Shown here piece after piece: positions 48,601 through 52,454 of a stretch of 63,721 nucleotides of DNA. This stretch comes from Halicephalobus mephisto (lineage: Eukaryota > Nematoda > Chromadorea > Rhabditida > Panagrolaimidae). The stretch covers positions 1-63,721 of the forward strand of contig SWDT01000190.1 of NCBI GenBank assembly GCA_009193035.1. The letters run 5' to 3'. The notes under the pieces are model-generated. The model searched no databases and had not been told where the DNA came from. It saw only the letters and a program-made list of their open reading frames with translations. The position numbers were made by a program, and so were the translations under genes. The first letter of the stretch is position 1; every line of letters begins with the position of its first letter.

Positions 48601-49022
48601 AAAATTTATTTCTGAGATAATTTTAAATAAAATTTATTTTTGATTTTTATGCAATTGATTACGAAATAACTGTTATAAAAGAAAAACACTATATAGTATA
48701 GTTTCTAAAAAGTTTTATTTTCTTCTGAGGTAATTTCGGATAAAAATTACTTTTGATTTGTAAAGTGGAATTAATTTTTATTATTTTTCAGTGTGTACGA
48801 CAGTTTTCTTCCGCCGGGAAATCTCACACCTTGAACGCGGACGAGCTGCTCCCCACTTGCATGTACGTCGTCGTGAGAGCTCAGATCCAGCATTTAGGAG
48901 CCGAAATCAGGCTGATCAAGGACTTCATTCCTGAAGTGAGCGAGTCAGGGGAGCTGGGGCATATGTTCACCACACTTTGTGCCAGTTATGTCAAAATTCA
49001 CACGGAGAAAAGTGTTCCTTGA
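1..49022 (+). CDS. ALS2: Alsin (ALS2) orthologue, 5'-partial, 8 exons
   Basis: Exons seen: 1-50, 558-699, 15036-15155, 15453-16514, 17043-17281, 18566-18839, 19558-20202 and 48792-49022. Every junction has GT/AG ends and all phases agree, giving about 920 residues plus stop TGA. Domain order is that of alsin: DH-like helices (exons 1-3), PH-like segment (first half of exon 4), eight MORN repeats (exons 4-5), linker, then a VPS9 domain (exons 7-8) with the motif [20 protein letters not shown]. Known alsins activate Rab5 through VPS9 and act on endosomes, macropinocytosis and Rac signalling; here this is inferred from domains. The RCC1-like N-terminus of vertebrate alsin would lie outside the window if present. 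Introns 2 (14,336 nt) and 7 (28,589 nt) are extreme and carry nested minus-strand genes. No frameshift or stop was seen in the exons. Confidence 0.93.
79..535. repeat. tRNA-derived element in ALS2 intron 1
   Basis: A GC-rich insert fills most of intron 1. It contains a short tRNA-like module (82-137, acceptor-like stem CTAGCAC/GTGCTAG with a B box AGTTCGACTCC) and a complete second cloverleaf (221-292). The rest, to about 535, is unique to this window. It resembles a composite SINE-like unit, but no second copy is present here. Confidence 0.4.
221..292 (+). pseudogene. tRNA-like cloverleaf with non-canonical loops
   Basis: Stems: acceptor GCTCTCG/CGAGAGA (6 of 7 pairs), D stem GCTT/AAGC, anticodon stem CTTGC/GCAAG, five-base variable loop, T stem GCGGG/CCTGC (one G-U). 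B box GGTTCGATGCC is perfect. The seven-base anticodon loop CCGGATA would give GGA (serine codon UCC), but base 33 is C, not U, the D loop lacks GG, and a serine tRNA should have a long variable arm. So it is tRNA-like, not a functional tRNA-Ser. Confidence 0.55.
700..2870. repeat. A/T low complexity and minisatellites, ALS2 intron 2 start
   Basis: 700-1560 is A/T-rich with repeating AATCAATTTTATT units. 1720-2400 is a degenerate ~20-bp array of TCTCCTAGAAGYYTTCTGAAA. 2428-2580 is four copies of a ~41-bp unit containing AAAATAACGATTTTTTAAAT. 2590-2870 is unique with no supported exon. Confidence 0.7.
2870..3195 (-). repeat. Two tandem tRNA-derived SINE-like units
   Basis: On the minus strand each unit has AATGGTGCAGTGGTTAGC (perfect pol III A box TGGTGCAGTGG at 3138-3148 and 3013-3023), followed by a degenerate B box (AGTTCGATTTC in the first). 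Shared downstream sequence is about 120 bp per unit. Copies have diverged, and the open frame across them reads [12 protein letters not shown], a known shadow of tRNA-like DNA. Confidence 0.5.
3474..5128 (-). CDS. Small secreted eight-cysteine protein, nested in ALS2 intron 2
   Basis: Three minus-strand exons: 5005-5128, 3964-4319 and 3474-3722, joined at GTAAGT/TTTCAG and GTAAAT/TTCTAG in phases 1 and 0, encode 242 residues. Residues 1-17 ([17 protein letters not shown]) are a clear signal peptide. The middle is acidic, Pro/Glu-rich and low in structure. The last 75 residues hold eight cysteines, including the cluster VCTICCDC, then [13 protein letters not shown] and TAG. It is probably extracellular with four disulfides. 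I do not recognise the family. An acceptor-like TTTTTGTAG ends 9 nt before the ATG, fitting trans-splicing or a 5'UTR intron. Intron 1 (685 nt) is almost entirely one repeat element (4392-4990). The protein function is unknown. Confidence 0.85.
3723..3963. repeat. Low-complexity intron 2 of the secreted-protein gene
   Basis: Runs of AAAAAGTATTTTAAAA-like units make up the entire intron. Confidence 0.7.
4392..4990. repeat. Composite palindromic repeat, copy 1 (fills an intron)
   Basis: Starts TTATTTTTTCATAATATAC and ends CAAAAATCACTTTTTTTATA. Three ~210-bp modules alternate two palindromes: GTAACTTTTAGTACAGTAA paired with TTGTTACAGAACCAAAAATT, and a hairpin built on GGATAGTG/CACTATCC. Very similar to 18849-19458 (by eye >90% identical). 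It makes up most of intron 1 of the secreted-protein gene, ending about 15 nt from the donor. Confidence 0.8.
5138..5146 (-). promoter_or_regulatory. Acceptor-like site before the secreted-protein start
   Basis: On the minus strand TTTTTGTAG ends 9 nt upstream of the ATG at 5128. In nematodes such a site usually receives a spliced leader; it could equally be the end of a 5'UTR intron. A TATATAAAAA box lies further upstream near 5705-5715. Confidence 0.4.
5150..5640. repeat. Minisatellite upstream of the secreted-protein gene
   Basis: About ten degenerate ~32-bp units with AGAACCTTTACAGTAGATTA. They lie between the start codon and a TATATAAAAA box at 5705-5715 (minus). Confidence 0.6.
5705..5715 (-). 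promoter_or_regulatory. TATA-like box
   Basis: Minus-strand TATATAAAAA in a GC-richer stretch (5650-5880). It could belong to the secreted-protein gene, but it is about 580 nt upstream of the ATG, so a 5'UTR intron would be needed. Confidence 0.2.
5900..7840. repeat. Degenerate AT-rich repeats
   Basis: 5930-6480 is a degenerate array of AAAAATTAGAATTTTATAGATTC-type units (~30 bp). 6580-7640 is A/T low complexity. 7690-7840 is a short unique island with several small open frames but no frame I can defend. Confidence 0.6.
7850..8345. repeat. Tandem repeat, ~130-bp unit
   Basis: Three to four units sharing ATTTTCAACTTTTGGTCYTG and GAAATTTCGCGTTGAGACAA; two units are nearly identical. Confidence 0.7.
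8777..9856. repeat. Long inverted repeat, arms ~320-370 bp
   Basis: 8777-9147 is matched in reverse complement by 9540-9856, e.g. GCAATCTTATCGAGGGTTAT at 8836 and its complement near 9780. The left arm has one extra ~65-bp unit (ACATCTGATAGAAGCTTATA). Identity is high by eye. The ~390-bp spacer is unique and non-coding. As RNA it would form a long hairpin inside the ALS2 pre-mRNA. Confidence 0.85.
9857..10280. other. Unique AT-rich intronic DNA
   Basis: No repeat, RNA gene or supported exon seen. Confidence 0.5.
10375..10689 (-). CDS. Unsupported open frame of 104 codons
   Basis: A GC-richer island with an open minus frame containing [20 protein letters not shown] and a hydrophobic stretch ([16 protein letters not shown]). 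Other frames across 10281-10480 are also open, no ATG or clear splice border frames it, and no family is recognised. It may be a relic exon or chance. Confidence 0.15.
   Translation of the reverse strand: MNTAFDSNLTGLLQTSHPYKKAINSFRMIPSIYEYFANAQLSQVQNKGGGVHLHLTTRLFFVLSIILNHLSLLFTAIDSELVYHPSKGANQPLLLVFHSRKTLK
10740..11345. repeat. AT-rich tandem array with palindromes
   Basis: Degenerate ~50-60-bp units based on GATGATATATCATATGTAAC, itself near-palindromic; part of the array is inverted around 11040-11100. Confidence 0.7.
11367..11935 (-). CDS. Candidate 45-residue micro-gene, nested in ALS2 intron 2
   Basis: TTTCAG ends 5 nt before an ATG at 11935. Three short exons (11884-11935, 11522-11554, 11367-11419) with GTAAAC/TTCAG and GTTTTA/TTGCAG borders join in phases 1 and 1. 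They read [28 protein letters not shown], then [17 protein letters not shown] and TGA. Introns are 329 and 102 nt. The peptide is basic and hydrophilic with no signal or membrane segment. Phase agreement across three exons and the start context argue for a gene; the exons are so short that chance cannot be excluded. No family recognised. Confidence 0.33.
11945..12640. other. Unique intronic DNA
   Basis: A/T-rich sequence without clear coding or RNA features; a few GC-richer patches near 12050-12130 and 12360-12500. Confidence 0.4.
12641..12832 (+). repeat. TTGT-based microsatellite
   Basis: Imperfect 16-bp units TTTGTATGCTTGTCTG built from four-base words. It is open in all three + frames and one minus frame because the unit lacks stops; the predicted FVCMLVCL-type peptides are artefacts. 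Confidence 0.9.
12840..15035. other. Rest of ALS2 intron 2
   Basis: 12840-13560 and 14080-14620 are unique, without a supported exon. 13560-14000 is a degenerate repeat of AGAAGCTTCTAAAATCTCAT. 14630-14990 is A/T low complexity up to the exon 3 acceptor. Confidence 0.5.
15036..17281 (+). CDS. ALS2: ALS2 exons 3-5: DH end, PH-like domain, MORN repeats
   Basis: Exon 3 (15036-15155; [20 protein letters not shown]...) is a helical DH C-terminus. Exon 4 (15453-16514, 354 codons) starts [11 protein letters not shown], the PH-like strands, and then carries MORN units such as [47 protein letters not shown] and YLGMWKDD. Exon 5 (17043-17281) adds the last units ([15 protein letters not shown]). The stretch between MORN 2 and 3 ([17 protein letters not shown]...) is a Pro/Ser-rich insertion. 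Introns are 297, 528 and 1284 nt and are A/T-rich. MORN repeats of alsin mediate oligomerisation and VPS9 activation in the human protein (established knowledge). Confidence 0.92.
16515..17042. repeat. ALS2 intron 4, degenerate AT repeats
   Basis: Units like GAAGATTCTAAAATTTT and AAAATAGAATAAAAATTCTA; nothing else seen. Confidence 0.6.
17282..18565. repeat. ALS2 intron 5, two tandem arrays
   Basis: 17340-17590 has five ~50-bp units (AGAATCCATGTTTAATTTTA). 17690-18440 has three ~245-bp units ending ACTTTTCTTGTTAGTCAATT, related to the inverted repeat at 25597-26492 (shared GTATTCTAAGAACT.. / CATTCCAAAGGCTAATTT theme). Confidence 0.75.
18566..20202 (+). CDS. ALS2: ALS2 exons 6-7: linker and VPS9 N-terminal helices
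   Basis: Exon 6 (18566-18839) begins [20 protein letters not shown], matching the alsin segment with the DxKW motif after MORN. Exon 7 (19558-20202) begins [20 protein letters not shown], like the alsin 'DTPLHPLGRLVE' segment. It continues through [20 protein letters not shown] and LLTYLGV to AETFSEIST, the start of the VPS9 fold. Intron 6 (718 nt) is mostly one copy of the palindromic repeat family described at 18849. The donor after exon 7 is ACG|GTAGGT. Confidence 0.92.
18849..19458. repeat. Composite palindromic repeat, copy 2 (fills ALS2 intron 6)
   Basis: Same ends and three-module structure as copy 1. It starts only 9 nt after the exon 6 donor and takes up about 610 of 718 intron bases. 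Same orientation on the + strand as copy 1, although the two host genes face opposite ways. Confidence 0.85.
20271..20327 (+). CDS. ALS2: Possible alternative 3' or cassette exon of ALS2
   Basis: Only 68 nt after exon 7, acceptor AAATATTAG is followed in phase by [18 protein letters not shown] and TAG. Used as a terminal exon it would delete the last 76 residues of VPS9. Alternatively, with donor AAC|GTACGG (exon 20271-20318, 48 nt, symmetric) it could be an internal cassette of 16 codons. Family length favours skipping it. No polyadenylation signal is obvious just downstream. Confidence 0.35.
   Translation, partial: GQLKARVLQLLKSSPNVR
20328..20830. repeat. Tandem repeat, start of ALS2 intron 7
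   Basis: About twelve degenerate ~36-bp units of CTTCAGAATCTGAAATTGAA(GA). The unit contains the palindrome-like TTCAGAATCTGAA. Confidence 0.75.
21119..21733. mobile_element. Foldback element A
   Basis: Termini GTGACGTTTCTGTC (21119-21132) and its reverse complement (21720-21733). The interior has tandem ~185-bp units with GAATCCTGGATTC and GGAAGATAAACGTTAGGGAT. Non-coding. It ends 108 nt from the stop codon of the nested Q/N-rich gene. Confidence 0.7.
21841..24599 (-). CDS. Q/N-rich, probably nuclear protein, nested in ALS2 intron 7
   Basis: Two minus-strand exons, 23841-24599 (253 codons, phase 0, donor AAC|GTGAGT) and 21841-22149 (acceptor TTTCAG, 102 codons and stop), give 355 residues. 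Residues 1-150 are rich in Gln, Asn and Ser with few charges. A basic cluster NRKRRHREE at 171-179 is a likely nuclear localisation signal and is preceded by a Ser/Asp patch (MSPNSDSDS). The C-terminal exon has a hydrophobic helix ([20 protein letters not shown]), then Ser/Pro-rich sequence ending in NVLNTTQV. This suggests a transcription-associated protein, but no domain is recognised. A TTTTTCAG acceptor lies 36 nt before the ATG. The 1.7-kb intron contains a foldback element whose end is about 24 nt from the donor, and another lies 108 nt beyond the stop. Confidence 0.75.
22270..22800. repeat. CGCTTA/TAAGCG hairpin array 1
   Basis: Eight or more short palindromes of the form TTCGCTTATTTTTAAGCGAA at ~60-bp spacing, in the intron of the nested Q/N-rich gene. 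Confidence 0.8.
23104..23816. mobile_element. Foldback element B
   Basis: Left end GTAACATTTCTGTTCCAAG; right end is the reverse complement of GCACGTTTCTGTTCCAAGCA. The interior has tandem ~180-bp units around GATTCTGAATC. The last ~110 bp before the terminus match element C almost exactly. Its end is about 24 nt from the donor of the nested gene's exon 1. Confidence 0.75.
24636..24643 (-). promoter_or_regulatory. Acceptor-like site before the Q/N-rich gene
   Basis: Minus-strand TTTTTCAG ends 36 nt upstream of the ATG at 24599, a typical nematode trans-splice position. It marks the likely mRNA 5' boundary. Confidence 0.4.
24640..25596. repeat. Degenerate repeats
   Basis: 24720-25250 is a ~90-bp degenerate array (GATATAATAAATACTGTAGGATCC type). 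The dispersed word TGTCTCGACACGAATTT occurs at about 24710 and 25375. No exon seen. Confidence 0.6.
25597..26492. repeat. Inverted repeat, arms ~340 bp
   Basis: 25597-25936 and 26152-26492 are reverse complements with ~215 bp between them. Each arm contains two copies of a ~205-bp unit (ACACATTCAGAATCTATGTT, TAACTAACAAGRAAAGTGCA). The matching 92-95-residue frames on both strands are shadows of this symmetry. Confidence 0.85.
26500..27650. other. Mixed unique and low-complexity intronic DNA
   Basis: 26780-27010 has a two-copy ~110-bp repeat. 27256-27440 is a GC-richer island after TTCAG, with both strands open for about 20-50 codons; no gene can be defended. Confidence 0.4.
27650..28895. repeat. 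Two tandem arrays
   Basis: 27660-28200 has three to four ~130-bp units (AAGTTTTCATATATGAAAAA palindrome core). 28600-28895 has nine ~31-bp units of CAGAAATTTTTTTCGAAAAA; the long minus-strand Phe-rich frame there is an artefact. Between them 28300-28440 is a unique island without a supported gene. Confidence 0.8.
28896..30464. repeat. Repeat of 'TTTTCCACTCGGGACC' and low complexity
   Basis: 29150-29490 has ~13 units of AAATTTTCCACTCGRGACCA (~27 bp). 28896-29040 and 29500-29720 are unique. 29760-30420 is A/T low complexity. Confidence 0.65.
30465..31660. repeat. CGCTTA/TAAGCG hairpin array 2 with head
   Basis: A head with CCCACGCTTCCT and GGGGGAGTTCTCCGAAATAA is followed by ~38-bp units (TTCGCTTAAAAAATAAGCGA) to 30870. 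Then 31030-31310 has a ~42-bp minisatellite AAGCGACTTCGCTCGAGAAT, which explains the 89-codon minus frame. Confidence 0.8.
31780..32130. repeat. Tandem repeat, ~58-bp unit
   Basis: Six units of AAATTCGTGTCAGGACCATT followed by an A/T tract. Confidence 0.8.
32398..33196. mobile_element. Foldback element C
   Basis: Left end GTGACATTTCTGCCCCAGGC; right end is the reverse complement of ATGTAACGTTTACATTCCAA. Four tandem ~175-bp units (GGATTCTGGATTATATATCA) lie inside. The right ~200 bp match element B. Confidence 0.75.
33300..35430. repeat. Low complexity then ~170-bp tandem array
   Basis: 33300-33640 is A/T low complexity. 33840-34140 has three ~105-bp units (AATTGTCTCAACACGAATTT). 34300-35400 has about seven ~170-bp units with TTACAGTATTCTAAATTATA and TGTCCCGACACGA. 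Confidence 0.8.
35431..36365. other. Unique intronic DNA
   Basis: A + frame after TTTCAG (35571-35700) reads [18 protein letters not shown] and ends TAA, but lacks supporting context. 36120-36250 has a two-copy ~75-bp repeat (AAAATTCAGGATTCGYCAGA). Confidence 0.35.
36366..36745. repeat. Tandem repeat, ~110-bp unit
   Basis: Three units with AAAGTAGTTCTAATATATCT and AACACATTGAATGCAATGTA (palindromic core GAATGCAATG). Confidence 0.75.
36746..37549. other. Unique, GC-richer intronic DNA
   Basis: About 800 bp of non-repetitive sequence with no open frame above 40 codons and no RNA fold recognised. Confidence 0.4.
37550..38965. repeat. CGCTTA/TAAGCG hairpin array 3 with head
   Basis: A head related to 30465 (CCCACGCTTTCTT, GAGGAGTCTTCCGGAGTAAG) is followed by 37760-38160, four ~115-bp units (TTTCTGCAGTTCATTTAAGT). 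Then 38430-38860 has three ~125-bp units (CTTATTTGCGCTTAAACATA). A second head-like piece (AAACAAGTCTTTAGTAGCAA) is at ~38335. Confidence 0.8.
38966..39440. other. Unique AT-rich DNA
   Basis: Nothing supported. Confidence 0.4.
39441..40345. repeat. G-rich minisatellite, ~36-bp unit
   Basis: More than 20 degenerate units of GAACTGCCTCAGGGGATTA with TATCGCGAGGGGGGAA or ATCATAAGGAGGAA. G-rich on the + strand, unlike its surroundings. Open frames here are artefacts. Confidence 0.9.
40630..41140. repeat. Tandem repeat, ~68-bp unit
   Basis: Seven units of TTGGTCCTAACTGGAAAAGT plus TTTCGCGTCAGGACCATTTT. Confidence 0.9.
41141..42500. repeat. Unique stretch then tandem ~130-bp repeats
   Basis: 41150-41460 is unique with overlapping + frames, none supported. 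41510-41770 is a short A/T repeat (GAAATTTGGAAATTTTAAAA). 41830-42290 has four units with ATTTATGCCCTCAGGCTATG. Confidence 0.65.
42501..43280. repeat. Degenerate AGATTCTAGAAG and TACTGTAG arrays
   Basis: 42780-43080 has ~25-bp units of AGATTCTAGAAGATTTC. 43100-43265 has four ~40-bp units containing GATACTGTAGGCCTTC. Confidence 0.65.
43281..44397. repeat. AT-rich DNA with a two-copy ~145-bp repeat
   Basis: 43765-44010 repeats TTTTGATATATGAAAATTTATA with flanks. 44100-44390 is unique; frames are open on both strands but without splice support. Confidence 0.5.
44398..45110. mobile_element. Foldback element D with 150-bp terminal inverted repeats
   Basis: Left arm from TTTGTGGCGTCCCAGATGTT; the right arm is its reverse complement ending at 45110 (CATCTGGGACACAAAT). 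Arms are about 90% identical by eye (44398-44545, 44970-45110). The interior has three ~120-bp units (GTAGAATGGGGTAATCGAAC). Confidence 0.85.
45111..45885. other. Unique DNA with small repeats
   Basis: 45430-45540 has four short units of GGTCCTAACGCGAAAARACA. No supported gene. Confidence 0.45.
45886..46680. repeat. Two minisatellites
   Basis: 45886-46290 has ~11 units of ~36 bp (TTATGTCCTACCACGAAAAA). 46310-46640 has ~20 units of AACTTTGATTTCGAACTTCG (~18-30 bp). Confidence 0.85.
46681..47098. other. Unique DNA
   Basis: Non-repetitive; no supported exon. It ends in a small GC hairpin CCACCC-CCCGA-GGGTGG at 47084-47100. Confidence 0.45.
47100..48755. repeat. Two tandem arrays before ALS2 exon 8
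   Basis: 47110-47570 has six ~77-bp units (CCTCTATATACTGTAGTTTA). 47640-48750 has about nine ~120-bp units (TAACTGATTACGAAATAACC, CATAAGCTAAAAACACTATA). Confidence 0.9.
48792..49022 (+). CDS. ALS2: ALS2 exon 8: VPS9 C-terminal part and stop
   Basis: Acceptor TTTTTCAG precedes 76 codons: [20 protein letters not shown], then [20 protein letters not shown], ending ...[18 protein letters not shown] and TGA. This corresponds to the catalytic D-x-x-x-P helix and the C-terminus of alsin VPS9. Direct fusion to exon 7 gives the linker length expected from vertebrate alsin within about two residues. That supports a real 28.6-kb intron rather than missing exons. Confidence 0.9.
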   Translation, partial: CVRQFSSAGKSHTLNADELLPTCMYVVVRAQIQHLGAEIRLIKDFIPEVSESGELGHMFTTLCASYVKIHTEKSVP

Positions 49023-49113
49023 TTTTTCGTCAAAAAAATTCGGTTTTTTCCACATTTCAGTTTTTTCGACATATCGATGGTCAATGGTAGCTTCCTTAAT
49101 GGCAAATTGTTGG

Positions 49114-49119
49114 AATAAA
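49114..49119 (+). promoter_or_regulatory. ALS2 polyadenylation signal AATAAA
   Basis: A canonical AATAAA lies about 92 nt after the ALS2 stop codon, followed by A/T-rich sequence. It is the first such hexamer after the stop and sits before the tRNA gene. Confidence 0.7.
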
Positions 49120-49247
49120 ATTGTTTAAAAATAAAAAGTTTGATTTTTTACCAAAAAGAAAAAAAAATGGAAAATAATGAATATATCAATATCTCAAGGG
49201 GGGAAAACGGTTTATACAACTCGGACAAACATGCGACCCCACTCAGC

Positions 49248-49320
49248 GGTCTCGTAGTGTAGTGGTTATCACGTTCGCTTCACACGCGAAAGGTCCCCGG
49301 TTCGAACCCGGGCGGGATCA
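49248..49320 (+). tRNA. tRNA-Val (CAC)
   Basis: A full cloverleaf of 73 nt with discriminator A: acceptor GGTCTCG/CGGGATC (all seven pairs, two G-U), anticodon stem TTCGC/GCGAA with loop TTCACAC (anticodon CAC), T arm CCCGG-TTCGAAC-CCGGG. The internal A box (TAGTGTAGTGG) and B box (GGTTCGAACCC) are intact, and a T6 run at 49326-49331 can terminate RNA polymerase III. It lies 225 nt downstream of the ALS2 stop codon. No intron. Confidence 0.96.
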
Positions 49321-49477
49321 AATTCTTTTTTCCAGAGAGGATATTAAAAATTTTTTATTTTAAATTATTCCGAAATTTTTAATTTTTTAAATTTTATAAG
49401 AAATTTGCATTTTTATCAAGTTCTCATGAATGCTTGTTTTATAATCTATCGAAAAAAGATTTTTCATTTTTTCATTC

Positions 49478-49573
49478 TTAATCAACCAGTTTTGTAGCAT
49501 TGACAACTTTCTTCATTCCCGAAAGTGTCTCCAAGCCGACAGCTCCTGAATAATTGATCAGCTGAAACTGCAT
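49478..49573 (-). CDS. Candidate terminal exon or 31-residue ORF
   Basis: Minus-strand codons read MQFQLINYSGAVGLETLSGM then KKVVNATKLVD and TAA. A TTTCAG at 49562-49567 would make it a terminal exon starting LINYSG (49478-49561, phase 0). It lies tail-to-tail with ALS2, beyond the tRNA. No upstream exon could be assigned. Confidence 0.28.
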   Translation of the reverse strand: MQFQLINYSGAVGLETLSGMKKVVNATKLVD

Positions 49574-50660
49574 TGTTCACCATTCCCTGTCTTCTGAAGC
49601 CGTTTTTAGACCTCAATGTTCTTAGTTTACCCGACTACTGTTATAAAATGCAAAAATTTATAAAAACAAACTTCTTCGAAGTTGTTTCGAAACGAATTTA
49701 TTGAACTTTACGGTTAAAGTAGGAAATTGTAGGATTTGTTTGTGGTTGTAAAACAACATTTTTTAAAACTGCAAAAGTGGTTTTTATAAAATTTTAGGGA
49801 AATTGTCTTATTTTTCGGTCTCGAGGGGAAAATTCTAAATTCCTGCCATGAGATTTAGTGATGATATATTTGTGGAATGTTTTCATATCAAACTATAATG
49901 AAAATATTTGACGTTTTTAAGAATAATATAAATGCGAATTTCAGAACTTTCCTCTCGAGATCGAAAATTACGAAATATAGTGGTAATATATTTGTGAAAT
50001 ACCTTGATATCAAACTATAATGAAAATATTTGACGTTTTTAAGAATAATATAGATGCGAATTTCAGAACTTTCCTCTCGATATCGAAAATTACGAAATAT
50101 AGTGGTAATATATTTGTGAAATACCTTGATATCAAACTATAATGAAAATATTTGACGTTTTTAAGAATAATATAGATGCGAATTTTAGGACTTTCCTCTC
50201 GAGACCAAAAATTACGAAATATAGTGGTAATATATTTGTGAAATACTTTGATATCAAACTATAATGAAAATATTTATGACGTTTTTAAGAATAATATAGA
50301 TGCGAATTTCAGAACTTTCCTCTCGAGACCAAAAATTACGAAATATAGTGGTAATATATTTGTGAAATACTTTGATATCAAACTATAATGAAAATATTTG
50401 ACGTTTTTAAGAATAATATAGATGTGAATTTTAGGAATTTCCTCTCGAGACCGAAAATTACGAAATATAGTGATAATATATTTGTGGAATACTTTGATAT
50501 CAAACTATAATGAAAATATTTATGACGTTTTTAAGAATAATATAAATGCGAATTTCAGAGCTTTCCTCTCGGGATTGAATACTATGAGATTTATTAATGA
50601 TATGTTTGTAAAATGTTTTGATTTCAACCTATAGTGGAAATTTTTATGACGTTTTTAAAA
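49574..50660. repeat. Tandem repeat, ~125-bp unit
   Basis: 49800-50600 has about six close units (AGTGGTAATATATTTGTGAA, TCAGAACTTTCCTCTCGAGA). Units are much more alike than in most other arrays, so it is probably young. 49574-49790 is unique. Confidence 0.9.
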
Positions 50661-50908
50661 ATAATCTGGACATGAGTTCTTGGAAGTGTCCAGTTAAGAC
50701 CGAAAACTAGGATTTAGCTATTATAGGCTTCTCGGATGTTTTTAAATCAAACTATAAAGACAATTTAATGTTAAGATGATATTTTCAAAAACCATTTCGA
50801 TTTGTACTTTTAGGATTTTTCAGTTAAGACCGAAAATTACAGGATTTAGTGATTATCTTTTCGAATTTTTTTGGAATTAAACTACAATGAGAACTGAAAT
50901 ATCTGCTA

Positions 50909-51190
50909 CAAGGATTCCGTTGTGGACGCGTAGTCTCTATGACGAGGGATAATCAGAACGCCCGAGGTTAAGCAGTCCTCATTGGGAAGTACAAAAGGAG
51001 GACACATCACGTCAGACGGGATTCCTTGGATGTTGCCCTATTATATCATGATATCATTGTTGTGGACGCGTAGTTTCCACGACCAAAGATAATCAGAACG
51101 CCCGAGGCTAATCAGTCCTCTCTCATTGAGGAATACAAAAAGGAACACATCACGTCAGACGGGATTCCTTGCGTGTTACACTATTATATC
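50909..51190 (+). pseudogene. Two-copy element resembling 5S rRNA
   Basis: Copy 1 (50909-51035) and copy 2 (about 51057-51175) share GTGGACGCGTAG, AATCAGAACGCCCGAGG and ACATCACGTCAGACGGGATTC. Copy 1 has GTTAAGCA, the 5S box A core, and 60 nt later GGGATTCCTTGGATGTTG, close to the 5S 3' end of nematodes as I recall it (GGGAATCCTGGATGTTG). Ends CAAGGATTCC and GGGATTCCTTG can pair, closing a 120-nt unit. The 5' half shows little similarity. Probably a diverged 5S pseudogene or 5S-derived SINE. Confidence 0.35.
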
Positions 51191-52454
51191 ATGATTTTGT
51201 TGTTGTATATTACTGCATCGTGTTCTCTGGATAAAAGCGCAACAGTTTCTAAGAACGCTTTTAAGGCGAATTTACCGAGATTCCTCCCTTGAGACCATAA
51301 AACATGGGAATTAATAATTACAAGGTTTTAAAGTCCTTTGAAATCAGACTATAAAAATGGAATTGTTTGTGTTGAAAGCTCCGAAAATGATCTTGCTGCG
51401 AATTCTTAGAATTTCCCTCTCGAGACCGGACATTATAAGATTAATAATTATAACCTTTCGAAATGTTCTCAACTCAAACTTAAAGCGAAAATAGTAATGT
51501 TTATGATGACATCTACTATACACAAAATCGTAATTTGTACGTGACGTGAAAGTGACAAAACGCGATATTTCATGACGGAAGATTCTGTGATCTTTGTGTA
51601 GCTATTATGCATCAGCCGCAATAGGTACTCTTCTATATAACGATGGAAAACACATACAGGACAATGAGAAACCCATATCTTGGGTCTTCAGCGCTTTTGA
51701 CTCTTCAAATAGTGATTTGTTTTGACTTTTCAAATAGTGATTTCTTTTGACCTGTTTCTGCTGTATGGTAGAGCCGGGTCCAGCGCTCCATAACAGCAAT
51801 ATTACACATCGGGATGTCTCGTAACTTTCGTGACGTACTTTATAACTTTTGTTAAATGATGCAAGTTTTCGTCATCAAAGATCTCATAGCTTTTCTGCAG
51901 CATTTGACTAGGAAATATCCCGTAACCTTTACTAAACAGAATACCTCGTAACCTTTGTATAACGTTCCGCGTAACTTTCGCCAAAATGCTACAGTTTTCG
52001 TCACAGAAGATCTCAGAACTTTTCTGTAACACATGGTTTAGAAGTATCTAGTAATCTTTACGTAACATTACACAACAGAATACTTTGCAATTTTTGTGTA
52101 ACACATTATTACAGAATATTTCGTAATATTTTTATACATCTTCGACGTAACTTTTGTTAAATGCTATAGTTTTTGTAGCAATTGTGATTTTTGTCACAAA
52201 TTCGTGAACATCGTCACAACTGTGTTATGTTTTTCCGTGTAAGAATAATCTTAACACGAATATCTAGAATTTTCCCTTTGAGACCGAAAAGTGTAAGATT
52301 TAATAATTAGAAATTTCTGGAATCTTCTTGTTAGAACCGGCTTAACCTTATACTTTTATAACATCTCAGTTCCTTATGATCCACACTATACTCATCCCGA
52401 ATATCCACTTGGAAGAATATAAAAGCAATGGATCCATCGGGGATATCCAAATCT
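51191..52454. other. Mostly unique DNA with a degenerate array
   Basis: 51800-52210 has degenerate ~60-bp units of CGTAACTTTCGTCAAATGCT type. 51605-51800 carries a short two-copy repeat (AAATAGTGATTTGTTTTGAC); its minus frames are not supported. Confidence 0.5.
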
